Both the position numbers and the translations under genes were made by a program. From Harmonia axyridis (lineage: Eukaryota; Arthropoda; Insecta; Coleoptera; Coccinellidae), in contig NC_059504.1 in assembly GCF_914767665.1 (NCBI RefSeq), positions 48,949,720 through 49,013,719 on the forward strand: DNA of 64,000 bases. Reading direction: 5' to 3'. Below the pieces are notes generated by a model that ran no database searches, was not told the DNA's origin, and saw only the letters and a list, made by a program, of their open reading frames with translations. The first letter of the stretch is position 1. Each line of letters opens with the position of its first letter. Shown piece by piece: positions 47,801 through 58,850 of this stretch.

Positions 47801-48784
47801 TTCTGACATTTGTTGACTCTTCGAGCGTCCCCCGGACTCTTCCAGGTTCGCTCACTGTCGACCTGTGACGTAAACAGAGAATTATTCATGAATCTGGGTT
47901 TAACTCGTTATGTTCACACAGGTTCTGGCAGTTTTCCTCAGACGAACTGAGCGAAAATGTAGTTTATCACAACTGTGAGTGAGAAATGCATTATGTTCTT
48001 CATTCAGAATTCGAAGTTTCTCTCGTTGAAGCACTTGATGAACAAGGTGATTTAGACTTTATTCCCAAGAAAATTATTCTCATCTGAATATGGAGCTTTC
48101 TCCTAATCGTCTTTGGTCCGAGGAAATATCTCGGCATCGGAGTAAACTGAACCTATTTCTGGGGTTGTTTCCTAGCTCCATTACGAGGCATTCTGAATAA
48201 TCATTTTTCGATAAATGTAACGAAAGAAGAAGTCCTATTGAATGACTTCCAGATCTCCTGATTTCACAACTCTAGAATTCATTTGAGCAGTGTCTTGTTT
48301 GAGACACTACTCTCTGATGAAATGTTCAATACAAATTCGTTCAGAAACTCGACCGCTGAATCTGTTTTGCCCATCACTTCGATCAAGTTATTCACACCAA
48401 AACGAACGCCAAATAGAATATTTTCTGACATAGTCATAAACGAAATAGCAAAACTTTGTCTAGTTCAACCCTTGATCCTATTCGAAATTCTGGAATGGAT
48501 TACTACACCGGATATGCTACTTCCATGAATTTGCCATCAAGAGATGTTCCCTTCAAATAAATATTGAACCGAATATTCATGGAAATATTAGGTTGGACAG
48601 TTTAAGGCTCGGTTTAAGGTTTGTGGGCTACTCACTATGAACTCTTTTCAATTTTGTTCTCCTTTAAATATCTTCAAACATTAACGGTATTGGGTCAGGG
48701 GAGAACTGTTCGGTATAAGAACTCAATTATTAACTCAATTTTATTCACAAACCATCATATAATTTCCAAAATTGATAAAACTCA
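44864..48784. other. No gene recognised
   Basis: Includes a GC-elevated repeat-free island at 45240-45790 and long AT-rich stretches. Short frames (45536-45757, 47330-47536, 47671-47889) are not recognisable. Confidence 0.4.
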
Positions 48785-48994
48785 TACTGAGGGATCTGAG
48801 AAGTAACTGGATTCCTTACAGGGCATTACAGCCTCAGAGAATGAGAGCAGAATCTACGGGGAGTAGGAAGAAACTCCGAATCAACCGGTGACGGAATGCC
48901 TCACCATCTCCAGTCGACGCAAAAAATGCTTCAGACAAGACTTATTGATGTAAAGAAGTAACCTTCTAGAAGCCATCGAAGATACTGCAGTTAA
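48785..48994 (+). pseudogene. Old LINE 3' part, split by a younger LINE
   Basis: LTGFLTGH-type residues and the block ACGGAATGCCTCACCATC match the minus-strand LINE at 42.0-42.3 kb. The homology continues after the insertion, at 49938-49995 (AACTACAGGGCGAAC), as it does in the uninterrupted copy, which confirms the insertion. Confidence 0.65.
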
Positions 48995-49005
48995 TATAAC
49001 TCTGG

Positions 49006-49926
49006 TTCTACCTGAGCAAGGCACTCCTCATGGTTCTCCTCTTTCGACACTACTTTTCAATTTCTTCTGCCATGATATCATCCGAGAAAATATGAACTCC
49101 CTTTACATTTTGCAATTTGCAGATGACACAACTCTAGTATCCCATGCAAAAACATTAAAAACTTGCACACAGAAGCTTCAAGAACTCCTGGATGAACTCT
49201 CCAACTGGTTCCGGAAATGGAGAATGAAGATTAATCCAGACAAGTCGCAGTTTATAATTTTCGACCACAAAATCTCTCCTGCATCACCAACTTCAAAGAT
49301 TAATGGAAAAAGCATCAAACCTGTACCTGCAATCAAATACCTTGGAATGAACATTAATTGTAAATTGAACTTCAACCTACACACCAAGTTGATGAAGAGA
49401 AAAACAATATCAAGAGCCAAATATTTTTCCAAATTTGTTTACAGAAAGCAAGGCATTAACATCAAAAGTGCATCAATAATATATAAAACAATCTGTAGAC
49501 CTTCATTAGAATACGCACACCCAGTGTTTGCCGATTGCAAGCCTCCAGCAATTAAAAATCTCACAGTAGCAGAAACCACCGCATTGAGAACCATAACCCG
49601 AATGAGGTTATGGTCTACTTTATCTGAATACCAGAATAGAACCTATTGAGATAAGAATGAGCAGACTGAATAAGGCATTCTATAATAGGTTACTTCAGTT
49701 GGATGAAGTGATTTCTCAATACCAGGAAGACAGAAGGAATACATCTAAGAGAAAACATCCAGAACTCCCACTTATAGCAAAGATCAAAAGTTTGATATGA
49801 AAAAATGAAATAATAATAACCTTTTACCTTAAACAAATTCAATGTACCAAAAATTGTTAAAATACAGGCTGAAGGACCCTTGGTCGATGGCCAGTTGCAT
49901 ATGCAATAAAGTACTGTTATTATTAT
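49006..49926 (+). mobile_element. 5'-truncated LINE insertion with 11-bp duplication
   Basis: TATAACTCTGG is present at 48995-49005 and exactly at 49927-49937. The insert starts within the reverse transcriptase, runs through a 3' UTR with AATAAA (49905-49910) and ends with an ATT-rich tail. The target is an older LINE remnant. Confidence 0.85.
49008..49649 (+). CDS. LINE reverse transcriptase fragment
   Basis: The frame is open from the truncation point. It begins with LPEQGTPHGSPLSTLLFNF (the QG-GSPLSP element of the palm) and then QFADDTTLV, the catalytic FADD box (usual form YADD). FRKWRMKINPDKSQ and KYLGM follow, the thumb-proximal blocks of non-LTR reverse transcriptases, then IYKTICRPSLEYAHPV. 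The frame ends at TAG-like stop after 49649 with extra LINE-like residues downstream in another frame, so the ending is mutated. Clade is jockey-like or I-like by eye. Endonuclease and N-terminal palm are missing; it is not active. Confidence 0.8.
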   Translation, partial: LPEQGTPHGSPLSTLLFNFFCHDIIRENMNSLYILQFADDTTLVSHAKTLKTCTQKLQELLDELSNWFRKWRMKINPDKSQFIIFDHKISPASPTSKINGKSIKPVPAIKYLGMNINCKLNFNLHTKLMKRKTISRAKYFSKFVYRKQGINIKSASIIYKTICRPSLEYAHPVFADCKPPAIKNLTVAETTALRTITRMRLWSTLSEYQNRTY

Positions 49927-49995
49927 TATAACTCTGGAACTACAGGGCGAACTAAAGTCTACGACGACTAATGATGAAAACAATTCTGATAGAGG

Positions 49996-50567
49996 CCACA
50001 GTATAGTAGTCCGTATGGGTCTGTCAAATGAATCATACAATACCAATACACTACTTTACACAGTATGTTAGAAATCGAAATGAATGAAATATTTAATATA
50101 ACATTGAGAGTGAATGTTTGAGACACTACTTGAAATAATTGACAACGATCTCATGAATGATTTCATGAAACAGTTGTAGAATAAGTATGTATCAATAGCT
50201 ACGAGAGAAGATGGGATATTATAATATCGAAGAAAGTGAACCAGATGTGCTGATCTGGTTCTCGATAGTGCCACATACAACTCAGCATTCTGCTATATCC
50301 GTTCTCTAGCGCCAGCGTTTTATACATTCACCGGAAATACCTCCCTAAATCATTCTCGAACGAATTTAACGACCGCTATGGGAGTGATTAGGATCCGTGT
50401 TAGGTTCAGGTCGGCTGGAATACGTAGGAAAATAATTCGACAGGTATTGTTGGGTTCATAACGTTTTTAACGATTGCCTTCCAGCATTTCTCTTACTATA
50501 TACACTTACACAGGTATCTCAGAACAATAGGAAATTTCGATTATTTTTAGTAAATTAGTATCTTTCT
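49996..50567. other. No gene recognised
   Basis: Single-copy DNA. Confidence 0.4.
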
Positions 50568-50837
50568 TACACTGCGCCAAAAAATTAACGCACATTATGG
50601 AAATCTCAAATTTATTCTACAACTGAAGGTGTTCTCAATGATAATTATTTTTATCAGAATTATGTATGCATATGTTATCCACTTTCAACGTTTTTCTTCA
50701 ATAAAGATGTTTTATCCTAGCAGGAATAAAAAAAAGATGAGATTATCAGATTTTGAATGTATTGGCTCCATTCTGAAATCAGTTGTTCTCGATCAATTCT
50801 AGTGATCCTTTCGTTCGATTTTCTACACTCGACCGCT

Positions 50838-51254
50838 ATGCAACGCGAAACACGCAATTTGACCCAAGAGGAATGTGCCCAAGCAGTAGTTTTGCGAGAA
50901 GAAGGGTGGACATACACAAAAATTGCACAAAGGTTTGGAGTTTCCCATACAAGTGTGTCCAGAATGTTGCAGCGATTCAGGGAGACAGGTATGAATGTCC
51001 GAAGACCAGGACAGGGTAGACCACGGGTAACAACTGCCATTCAAGATCGTTACTTGAGAGTTTCTTCGTTGAGACAACGGTTTGCAACCGCTCGCCTCCT
51101 TAAAAATCAGCTTGAGCAAACTTATGGGGTGCAAATTAGCACTCAGACAATAAGAAATCGCCTCAGAGAATATGATTTAAGGCCTCGTGTCGCGGCGAGA
51201 GGCCCAGCTCTTACCCCAGCCCATCGAAGGGCGCGTTTGGATTTTGCGAGATAG
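50838..51254 (+). pseudogene. Tc1-like transposase N-terminal half, left arm
   Basis: The start ATG at 50838 gives MQRETRNLTQEECAQAVVLR, a first helix-turn-helix (EEGWTYTKIAQRFGVSHTSV), an arginine-rich hinge (RRPGQGRPRVT) and a second helix-turn-helix ending with RLREYDLRPRVAARGPALT. The frame is intact for 138 codons and stops at the point where the catalytic domain would start. It would bind DNA but cannot cut, and could in principle act as a competitor. Confidence 0.85.
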
Positions 51255-51274
51255 CAAATCCATTGGAAAGAGGC

Positions 51275-51817
51275 TTATTGGGAAAGAGTGCACTGAGCAT
51301 AATATATTTCATGTGGACGTCTGTATACAAGGGAACGTCGATCACAATGGTAGAGGCAGAATCTAGCCTGATCTGTGAAGAGAACTCTTTCCCAATCAGC
51401 CTCTTCCCAATGGATATGCTCTCTCGCAAAATCCAAACGCGCCCTTCGATGGGCTGGGGTAAGAGCTGGGCCTCTTGCCGCGACACGAGGCCTTAAATCA
51501 TATTCTCTGAGGCGATTTCTTATTGTCTGAGTGCTAATTTGCATCCCATGAGTTTGCTCAAGCTGATTTTGAAGAAGGCGAGCGGTTGCAAACCGTTGTC
51601 TCAACGAAGAAACTCTCAACGTTCTTGAATGGCAGTTGTTACCCGTGGTCTACCCTGTCCTGGTCTTCGGACATTCATACCTGTCTCCCTGAATCGCTGC
51701 AACATTCTGGACACACTTGTATGGGAAACTCCAAACCTTTCTGGAATTCCCTTCTTCTCGCAAAACTACCGCTTGGGAACATTCCTCTTGGGTCAAATTG
51801 CGTGTTTCGCGTTGCAT
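51275..51817 (-). pseudogene. Tc1-like transposase N-terminal part, right arm
   Basis: Mirror copy of the left arm. A deletion inside the first helix-turn-helix (near 51745) breaks its frame. From 51619 the frame is open and continues past the left-arm end into WERVLFTDQARFCLYHCDRR, with the first catalytic aspartate, then VYRRPHEIYYAQC before it runs into the left arm. Confidence 0.8.
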
Positions 51818-52097
51818 AGCGATCGAGTGTAGAAAATCAAACGAAAGGAGAACTATTGATCACTAGAATTGATCGAGAACAACTGATTTCAGAATTGAGC
51901 CAATACATTCAAAATCTGATAATCTCATCTTTTTTTATTCCTGCTAGGAAAAAAACATCTTTATTGAAGAAAAACGTTGAAAGTGGATAACATATGCATA
52001 CATAATTCTGATAAAAATAATTATCATTGAGAACACCTTCAGTTGTAGAATAAATTTGAGATTTCCATAATGTGCGTTAATTTTTTGGCGCAGTGTA

Positions 52098-52741
52098 TTT
52101 TAAAGTGATGACGACACTAAATTATTCTATTTTCAACAAATTTTTCATTTCATGTGCTGCTCAGGAGATCAGAATGGAAGAATAACATCAAGAATGAAGC
52201 AGATGCCTTCAGATAATTGAAAGCCATTGTAGGACTGTAATATCTGTTGACAATACTTTTCAAGCAGCCCTTATAACTGCCCTCTTACATAATTAATTTG
52301 TAATTAATGAAATGTTGAACCTTCGGGAGGCCTAAGCTTCACCCTGTTGAAATATTAACCTCATTTATGCAGAACAAGCATTACTTCAGATGTCCAAATG
52401 AACCGTACTTAATTTTATATTTAGGCATTATCAAATGAAGAGGGCTAGGTATTCGGATTAACTTTTGTATATTATATGAGTATTTGTGTTATCAGATATT
52501 CAATTATTTCAACCTTTGTTTCATTTATTTAGTCAGAAGGTCGCAAAAAATAATATTCTCTTCATGTTTTTAGTATGTTTATCGTAGTTTTCTTTCAACA
52601 TTGTTTTTCAATTGTAAAGCATGAATAAAGATTACTATTACTATTACTCTCCATAGAATCCCAATAGCGTTGATTCATATAATGGGTTACCAGCTTTCAA
52701 TCATTTAAAGTTGGTCTGACATGTCCTCATTATTTCACTTG
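52098..52741 (+). other. No gene; LINE-type 3' tail
   Basis: AATAAA at 52624-52629 followed by an ATTACT repeat (52631-52648) resembles the LINE tail at 49.9 kb. No coding part can be assigned upstream. Confidence 0.35.
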
Positions 52742-52743
52742 TA

Positions 52744-53592
52744 ACGGGTGTTTTCTTTCGAGGTATATAACTTTAAGTTGGCATTACTGTTCAAGATGGC
52801 GACCGATTTGCTGTCAAGTGGTTTATTCTCAGTTTGGTTAGGCATTCATGAAAAGACTCACGCCTGAACAACGCTTGCACATAGTGCAATTTTATTTCGA
52901 AAATAATAGTTCTGTGCGGAATACGTATCGCGCACTACGTCTATTTTATTTTGTTTAGCGATGAAGCGCACTTTTGGTTGAATGGCTACGTCAACAAACA
53001 AAACTACCGCATTTGTAGTGAAGCTAATCTTCAAGGGTATGTCGAAACACCATTACATCCAGAAAAACTGACTGTTTGGTGCTCTTTATGGGCTGGTGGA
53101 ATCATTGGTCCGTACTTCTTCAAAAACGATGATGGCCAGAACGTTAAAACCAATGGTGATCTGTATAGAGCCATGATTACTTACTTTTTCATTCCTGAAT
53201 TGAACAATCAAGATGGTGACCGCCTAATTTCACGTTTTGGACCTATGAATTGGCCTCCAAGATCTTGTGATTTAACACCGCTAGACTACTTTCTGTGGGG
53301 CTATGTAATGTCATTGGTCTATGCGGATAAGCCACGAACCCTTGACCATTTGGAAGACAACATTCGCCGTGTTATTGCCGATATACGGCCACAAATGTTG
53401 GAAAAGTCATCGAAAATTGGACGTCCAGATTGGACTACATCCGATCCAGCCGTGGCGGTGATATGCCAGAAATCATATTTAAAATGTAATTACACAAGAT
53501 TATCTTGCGGATAAATAAAATTCATGTCAACCGAATAATCCATCGTTGTTTTATTGCAATTTAAGGTTCTATAGCTCTAAAAAAACACCCTT
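52744..53592 (+). mobile_element. Mariner-like deletion derivative, family B copy 3
   Basis: TA at 52742-52743 and 53593-53594, terminal repeats GGGTGTTTTCTTT and complement. It shares with copy 2 the exact junction CGTC(T/C)ATTTTATTTTGTTTAG that fuses the N-terminus to the first catalytic segment. Confidence 0.85.
52951..53514 (+). pseudogene. Transposase fragment of family B copy 3
   Basis: 187 codons: FSDEAHFWLNGYVNKQN with the first catalytic aspartate, VWCSLWAGGIIGPYFF, YRAMITYFFIPELNN, then a deletion that removes the FQQDG block, and GDRLISRFGPMNWPPRSCDL with TPLDYFLWG. A shift near the end replaces the natural C-terminus (MPEIIFK is readable in another frame near 53463). The deletion differs from that in copy 2. 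Confidence 0.8.
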
Positions 53593-53594
53593 TA

Positions 53595-54479
53595 CATTGA
53601 GGCTTTCAAAATAAGTGACGGTAATTTGTGAATTTTATGGTTTCGTAAGTTAGATAGATCTTGTTTCGCACATAAAATTCATCGTTCGACATCATGAAAA
53701 ATTCCGCCATGTAATCCCAACCACCTGCCCAGACAGCGTCTAAATAGTTACCTGCTGATTAAGTTCCCCAGAATGTTTATTCAAGGTACGAAGTTTTAAT
53801 GAGCCGAGCAAACTTTCGCACAAGCCCTATCACCTTTCTCTCGATGAGTAATGATGTTCTCATCCAGGCTAGATTATTCCGCTGTGAAATATTATCTGAA
53901 AACGCGTCATATTAGCAACGTCTGAAAGGAATACAGTTCTACAGCTTCGAGTACCGAAGTGGATTCGAATCCTTTAACTCCACGGATGAATATGAAACAA
54001 CAGGCTTGAAAACTCCGCTTCCAACTGCTTTCCAAAACTCAAGTTGCCCTTATTTTAAATAATTGCGGACGCGAACTTTTCTCACGGTTCAACTCGGATG
54101 TAATACTTGTGAGCCTCTGAAATGGAGTTGACTTCTTGGTTTGTATTATGAGTGATCCCTACTACTGAATGGCCGTTTTTCGCGTTGTATTTGAGCTGGG
54201 GATTTATGAGTACACGAAAATTATGTATTTAGTCTGTTTCTTTTACTTGAAGAAGTGAACGAATGCTCTTCAGCCATAATAGATTCATGTTGAAATGCTT
54301 TGGTTCCCTTGATAAAGGGTGTTTCAATTAAAAGATTCATTTTCATACTTAAAGAATAGATCATACTTTTCCTAAAGTATGATCTATTCTTTAATGGATC
54401 GATGGATGTTAATCTCATTGTATATCATTAACGAGGGACAATGATATCAGCCAACAGCTACAGTTGCAGCACAATATCC
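53595..54479. other. No gene; perfect hairpin at 54349-54394
   Basis: Single-copy DNA. The hairpin has 21-base perfect arms (TTAAAGAATAGATCATACTTT) around TCCT. Confidence 0.5.
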
Positions 54480-55030
54480 TTAACGTGAAATTTTTCATGA
54501 CCAATTTGCACATTTGTGGCTGTATGTCCTCGATGTCCATCTTTGAGGTCGAGAATCGGTTGTGAAGATTTGGCATAGATCCTATATCTCACGTAACCCA
54601 ACAGAAAAATCACCAGATCGCGGTGGTTAACTTTGATCCACTCTAAGAGATATAACATTGGTCAGCAAAATTCTCCAAGATTGTCGAGGAATCGAAAAAC
54701 CTGAATTTTCATCAACACGATACAGGCTATTGCAACAATATTCTCAGTTGTTCTTGAGCGTCGCACACGGTTTCGATTCTCCATATCACTTACTTGTGTC
54801 AACAGCTCAAATTTTTCACCAGTTTCACTATTGTCGACTGAGGAGAGAATTCACGAAGTGCTTTAGTTTGTCGAACTTTGTCTGCACAATTTTCACCATA
54901 TTTGTAATGAATTAAACAATTTCAATGCGTTATTGAAGCGTGTTCAGCATTTTCAGTAGTGGCGTAGTTTTCACTTGTTCAATGTCATAATGTGACAGCT
55001 TCAAAAATGACAGCTATCCAGATAGCGGGC
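54480..55030 (-). pseudogene. Decayed mariner-like transposase, family A copy 6
   Basis: Minus-strand blocks: N-terminal outer region near 54960-55020, DENSGFSIPRQ-type residues near 54710, then a deletion of the catalytic core and C-terminal LVIFLLGYV with AKSSQPILDLKDGHRG near 54600-54520. Same blocks as copy 1. Inactive. Confidence 0.7.
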
Positions 55031-55249
55031 AAAATGAAAATTCAAAACTGAATTCAAAATTATTGGTGAACCCTGTAGCTCCGAAATTCGAATGAATTTA
55101 TTGAAATTCAACTTTAACTTATTGGAAACACATGGAATAATTAAAAAAAAACACAACTTTTTCGTGTTGCATAAGTTTAATTTGGATATTCTAAATGGGA
55201 ACGATTTCAACCGCTTTGGTTGAAGAATAGTATATTCTAAAACAAGTTT

Positions 55250-55385
55250 ACCTATTCCAACACGAATGCGGAATTCGAAAACGAGCGACGAAGGAGCAAG
55301 TTTTGGAACGCATGAGTGTTGGAATTGCCTTCTGCAACGAGTATTAGACGATATTTCCTCTATTTCAATCAAGTTTTGTGAAATA
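55250..55385. repeat. Diverged third copy of the palindromic repeat
   Basis: GCCTTCTGCAACGAGTATTA and CGAAAACGAGCGACGAAGGA resemble the palindromes at 16.03 and 55.82 kb. Divergence is high. Confidence 0.4.
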
Positions 55386-55546
55386 TTGTCGAAATTCGAT
55401 GAAAAATACAGATTATATATCCCAGTGACTTATGTATTGGCAGTTGGTGTGACTGTTACGAACATTGAGAGATTACGGATTTTGAATATGAATCGTACGT
55501 TTCGAATTTTGAAAAAAATTACAATTACGCATTAAATTCGTGCATT

Positions 55547-55765
55547 ATGTCTGACAAAATCGATTTAACACCACCAGAATCAAGAGAAATTGCGAATAAT
55601 GTTGCAAATCATTTCACTATATCCAAATTATATTATATTATATTGACAATTATTATTGACGTTTATGGAAATTTGATAGGATTGGAAGTCATCATAGACA
55701 ACCACAAAACGAAAAACATAACTGAAAACGATGCTGTAATGAGTTCATTACAGCACTGTTTTTAG
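55547..55765 (+). other. Unrecognised 72-codon frame
   Basis: It starts MSDKIDLTPPESREIANNVA and ends in a region with a perfect 10-base palindrome (GCTGTAATGA/TCATTACAGC near 55733-55754). The start is protein-like, but I recognise no family and see no second copy. Confidence 0.2.
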
Positions 55766-55794
55766 AACTGTAATGAACTCATGACGATACTGAA

Positions 55795-56220
55795 ATAGAT
55801 AATAGTTATTTATAATACAAGTGCAGAAGGCATTGATATTCTTCCACGAGTTCAAAATTCAAAAACGAGCCACGAAGTGGCGAGTTTTGGAATGAACGAG
55901 TGGTAGAATGAGCCTTCTGCACGAGTATTATACATTATTTTCTCTAATTCATTGCATTTTCATTGAAATTAATGAAATATTTCCATAAATATAATTTAGT
56001 GATTTTTGCATTGAAAAATGTTGGTTGGCAGAACTGATCTCTTTAAGGCAATTTGATGAATTGACAGATAAAGCCGTAGCGGAAAGTTCGGAGTGCCAAC
56101 ATAGAATAATAAAATATAACCATGAAAACTGTGCGTTTCTGATATATTCTCGCACGATTTTGTTCTACAAGATGTGGAAGAATGAACGGAATAACCACAG
56201 AATTAGAGAAATATATTTTT
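55795..56220 (+). repeat. Dispersed palindrome-bearing repeat, copy 2
   Basis: Inverted relative to the copy at 15.76-16.15 kb and nearly identical. The palindrome spans 55815-55929 (outer AGTGCAGAAGGC/GCCTTCTGCAC, centre CGAGCCACGAAGTGGCG). Boundaries are taken from the region shared with copy 1. Confidence 0.7.
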
Positions 56221-56224
56221 GGGT

Positions 56225-57395
56225 TTGTTGCTCTCTTGATAAACATTTACGGAAATTATTTTATGAAATTTCTACTGTTTTACGATGTTCCCGATTTTAC
56301 CCAATATTCTGAAACAAAAATCATTTGAATTCATCAAATTAGAAAAGTACCTACTACAATTCGACGATGCTAAAATGTCTACGATTATAGTCCTTGGATT
56401 ATGAGAACTGGATTGATGCTGTTTTAATAAATTCCGTTGTAAACTCCGAACGTCAATTCCAAAATGGACCTACAAGCCGATAAAATCCGTCATAAGGGAA
56501 GTGAATAAAAGACGGATTGCCCTTCGGCAGTTCGCAGCCCTCAATTCACCTGGAATATTGTTTAATTACGTCATTCCTCAGTTAACGTAACCGGGGATCA
56601 ACCTTCAACCTTACATCTGTTGACCCGAACGCCGAGCAAATTAAGTACGAAAATTCATTCTCCGGAATCATTCTCCGTGATCCTGCGTAATGAAATGAAT
56701 TCCAGTGCCTGTTTCCGCTCCACAAACTCCCTCCTCCTCCACCTGTCTCATCCAACCCCCTCCCCCAGGTCGTGAACCCTCTCCAGGCAATAACCTCCTC
56801 TCCATATAAATAATCTTGTTTGAAGGATATCATTTCAGGCGCGCTCAGCATCATTCTCCATCTTTAATATTCGATGAAATTCTGCGACTTATCGCCCTTC
56901 TCGGGACGTAAGGGGGTGTTGTGGAGTGAAGCGCCGGATTTGGGGGTCGCAGAGAGGGTTCCGTATAGATTACGTGCGAGGGATAGACGGAGGGCGCAAA
57001 AAGTGAAACGGGAGAATATGAAACAACGATCTTTTATTCTGTTATTGTTGGTTTTATGTCTATACCTGAGTCGTGCGTTGAATATTCATCGCATTCTTTC
57101 CGAACGGATGAGAGATTTATTGTCGCTCCATTTCGTACGTTCGGTAGCGTGCGGGCGGGCTGCCACCTTTCGGCGGTGATCGAAAGCTCCGGGGAGGGGT
57201 ATATTTTGAGTTACGCCGGATGTTTCGGTTTCATAAATTGTTGATGTCTCGGTGAGGAGCTTACTGCGAATATGTGGGGAAAATATTGATCAAGGTTGTC
57301 TACCGAATGACATCGTGTTTGTATTAGAACATGTATTTCGAAAAATCGATATTATGAATTGCTAAGGCCTCACTGAATACATTTTATAATTAATA
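56225..57395. other. GC-elevated repeat-free island, no gene
   Basis: Between 56500 and 57250 base composition rises. Overlapping frames on both strands are not recognisable. Possible regulatory or conserved non-coding DNA. Confidence 0.3.
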
Positions 57396-57399
57396 TCAT

Positions 57400-58060
57400 A
57401 ACCTGATTCTTGTAGCTTCTCTAAAGTTCGTGTTGTGTGGCTTTGTTGTACCATCTTGCTGGAACTACATGTCTTCCAATTCCGTATCATTGATTTCAAG
57501 CCAAAAAAAAATCAGTAATCATTTGTCTATAGCCATGAGAATTAATGGTTTGCTTCTTCATTCTCAAAGAAGTACGGGCCAATCACTTCACCAGACCAAA
57601 TTAGATGCAGTGACTTTCAGTAGATGCAATAATCCTTCAGCAGTAACATGAGAATTTTCACTATGCCATAATGTGCGATATTTCTTGCTTGCATGGCCAT
57701 AAAAAAATGTGCTTTATCCCTGACAAAAATTCAATGAGAAAAATCTTCATCCGAATGGGCAAATGGCATAATGTTCTACGCACTCCATGGTCAGCTGGTT
57801 TTAGTTCTTGTGTCAACTACACCTCAAAAGGTTAGATTCTAATTCTGATGCAATATATGCTGAGAAATGAATAAATTTGGATCTTCTTCAACGCTTTCAC
57901 TTACGGCAACAATATTTTCGATTGAAAGTTCATTTTGAAGATGCATGGGTCTTGAGACATCAGTAACAGTTCCAATTCATTCGTATTTTTCCACTGTCTC
58001 ACCAATTGCAAGGTCAAAAGAATCCACAAAAAATATTTCCATATCTGATCTTTGGTTCCA
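57400..58060 (-). pseudogene. Decayed mariner-like transposase, family A copy 7
   Basis: Minus-strand traces of the WSGEVIGPYFF-type strand (near 57595-57560), the first catalytic region near 57720, and an N-terminal region near 57930-58020 align with copy 2. Nearly all frames are broken. Confidence 0.6.
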
Positions 58061-58426
58061 AGTTAGCAAAACAAATAGTTTTTAATAATTCTTCCCTCAA
58101 ATATTTGGACAGCACGCTGATGGTATAGCATACTGAATTCAAATATGTAACTGTTTGTAATTTCTGTGTTCTCCTTTCATGTAAAATGTTCATCCAATGT
58201 CATTCACAGGAATCTCGTTATTCTTTGAAACTTGAAATCTCCGCCAATCTTCAACTCATGTGGAATATTTTCTGTTTGATGTTGGGTTCTGAAGCATACG
58301 ATACTCGGTTTTTCCGACGTTAAGTTGCAATTTATGAGATTTTTTTTTTGACTTTCCATTTCATTTTCATATTCTCCTCATTATTATTCTCTTGTTCATA
58401 TGTGGTTGTTTTGTAATCTATCTCGA

Positions 58427-58617
58427 ATATCGTCGGCTAAGAGTGTAAATCTGCTAAGTCCATTTTGAACAATTTCACAGGAGACCAAAAAAACCGTACA
58501 GTACAGTGTTATAATAATAATAATAAGAGAGTTTATTCATGAAATTTTTTTTTTTTTGGTCTCCTGTGAAATTGTTCAAAATGGACTTAGCAGATTTACA
58601 CTCTTAGCCGACGATAT
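58427..58617. repeat. Perfect 67-bp inverted repeat around a LINE-type tail
   Basis: Arms 58427-58493 and 58551-58617 are exact complements. The 57-base spacer contains, on the minus strand, AATAAA followed by a TTA repeat, which is the 3' end type of the LINEs in this window. It may be a LINE 3' end joined to its own inverted copy. Confidence 0.75.
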
Positions 58618-58850
58618 ATCAAACTTTAAGATGTATGAGGTAGTTGAGGAAAGGGTAAGCGTCTTCGAAGAAGGTCACCAAAGAGATGGGTAGACTAAAC
58701 TGAAGACCTGATTGGTTATGGGCTGCAGCAAACAATCAGTATGTCCAAAGATAGAGTGGAATGGCAAAATACCATCATGGTCACTTCCCCTTTATTAGGG
58801 AGATGGACCGAAGAGAGAGGATAGAGTATGATTCAAATAAGTGACCACAC
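58618..58850 (+). pseudogene. Possible LINE C-terminal remnant
   Basis: Plus-strand residues like SPKRWVD, EDLIGYG and SKDRVEWQN recall the GRPRKRW-D...EDL...DR..W ending of several LINE polymerases. Frames are broken. Confidence 0.4.

Larger units (their letters stand above)
50570..52095. mobile_element. Inverted dimer of a Tc1-like transposon
   Basis: TA at 50568-50569 and 52096-52097 bounds the ends CACTGCGCCAAAAAATTAAC and complement. Arms 50570-51290 and 51385-52095 are inverted copies. Both arms carry the same Tc1 5' end plus the N-terminal half of the transposase, pointing at each other. The right copy alone supplies the central ~95 bases, running into the catalytic domain. The element therefore looks like two 5' halves joined head to head, with no 3' half. 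Total 1526 bp. Confidence 0.9.

Noticed and set aside
15715..56312. 62-codon peptide conserved between 15.7 and 56.0 kb
   Set aside because: The two copies are just a young repeat. Two of three base differences are non-synonymous and there is no ATG at the shared start.
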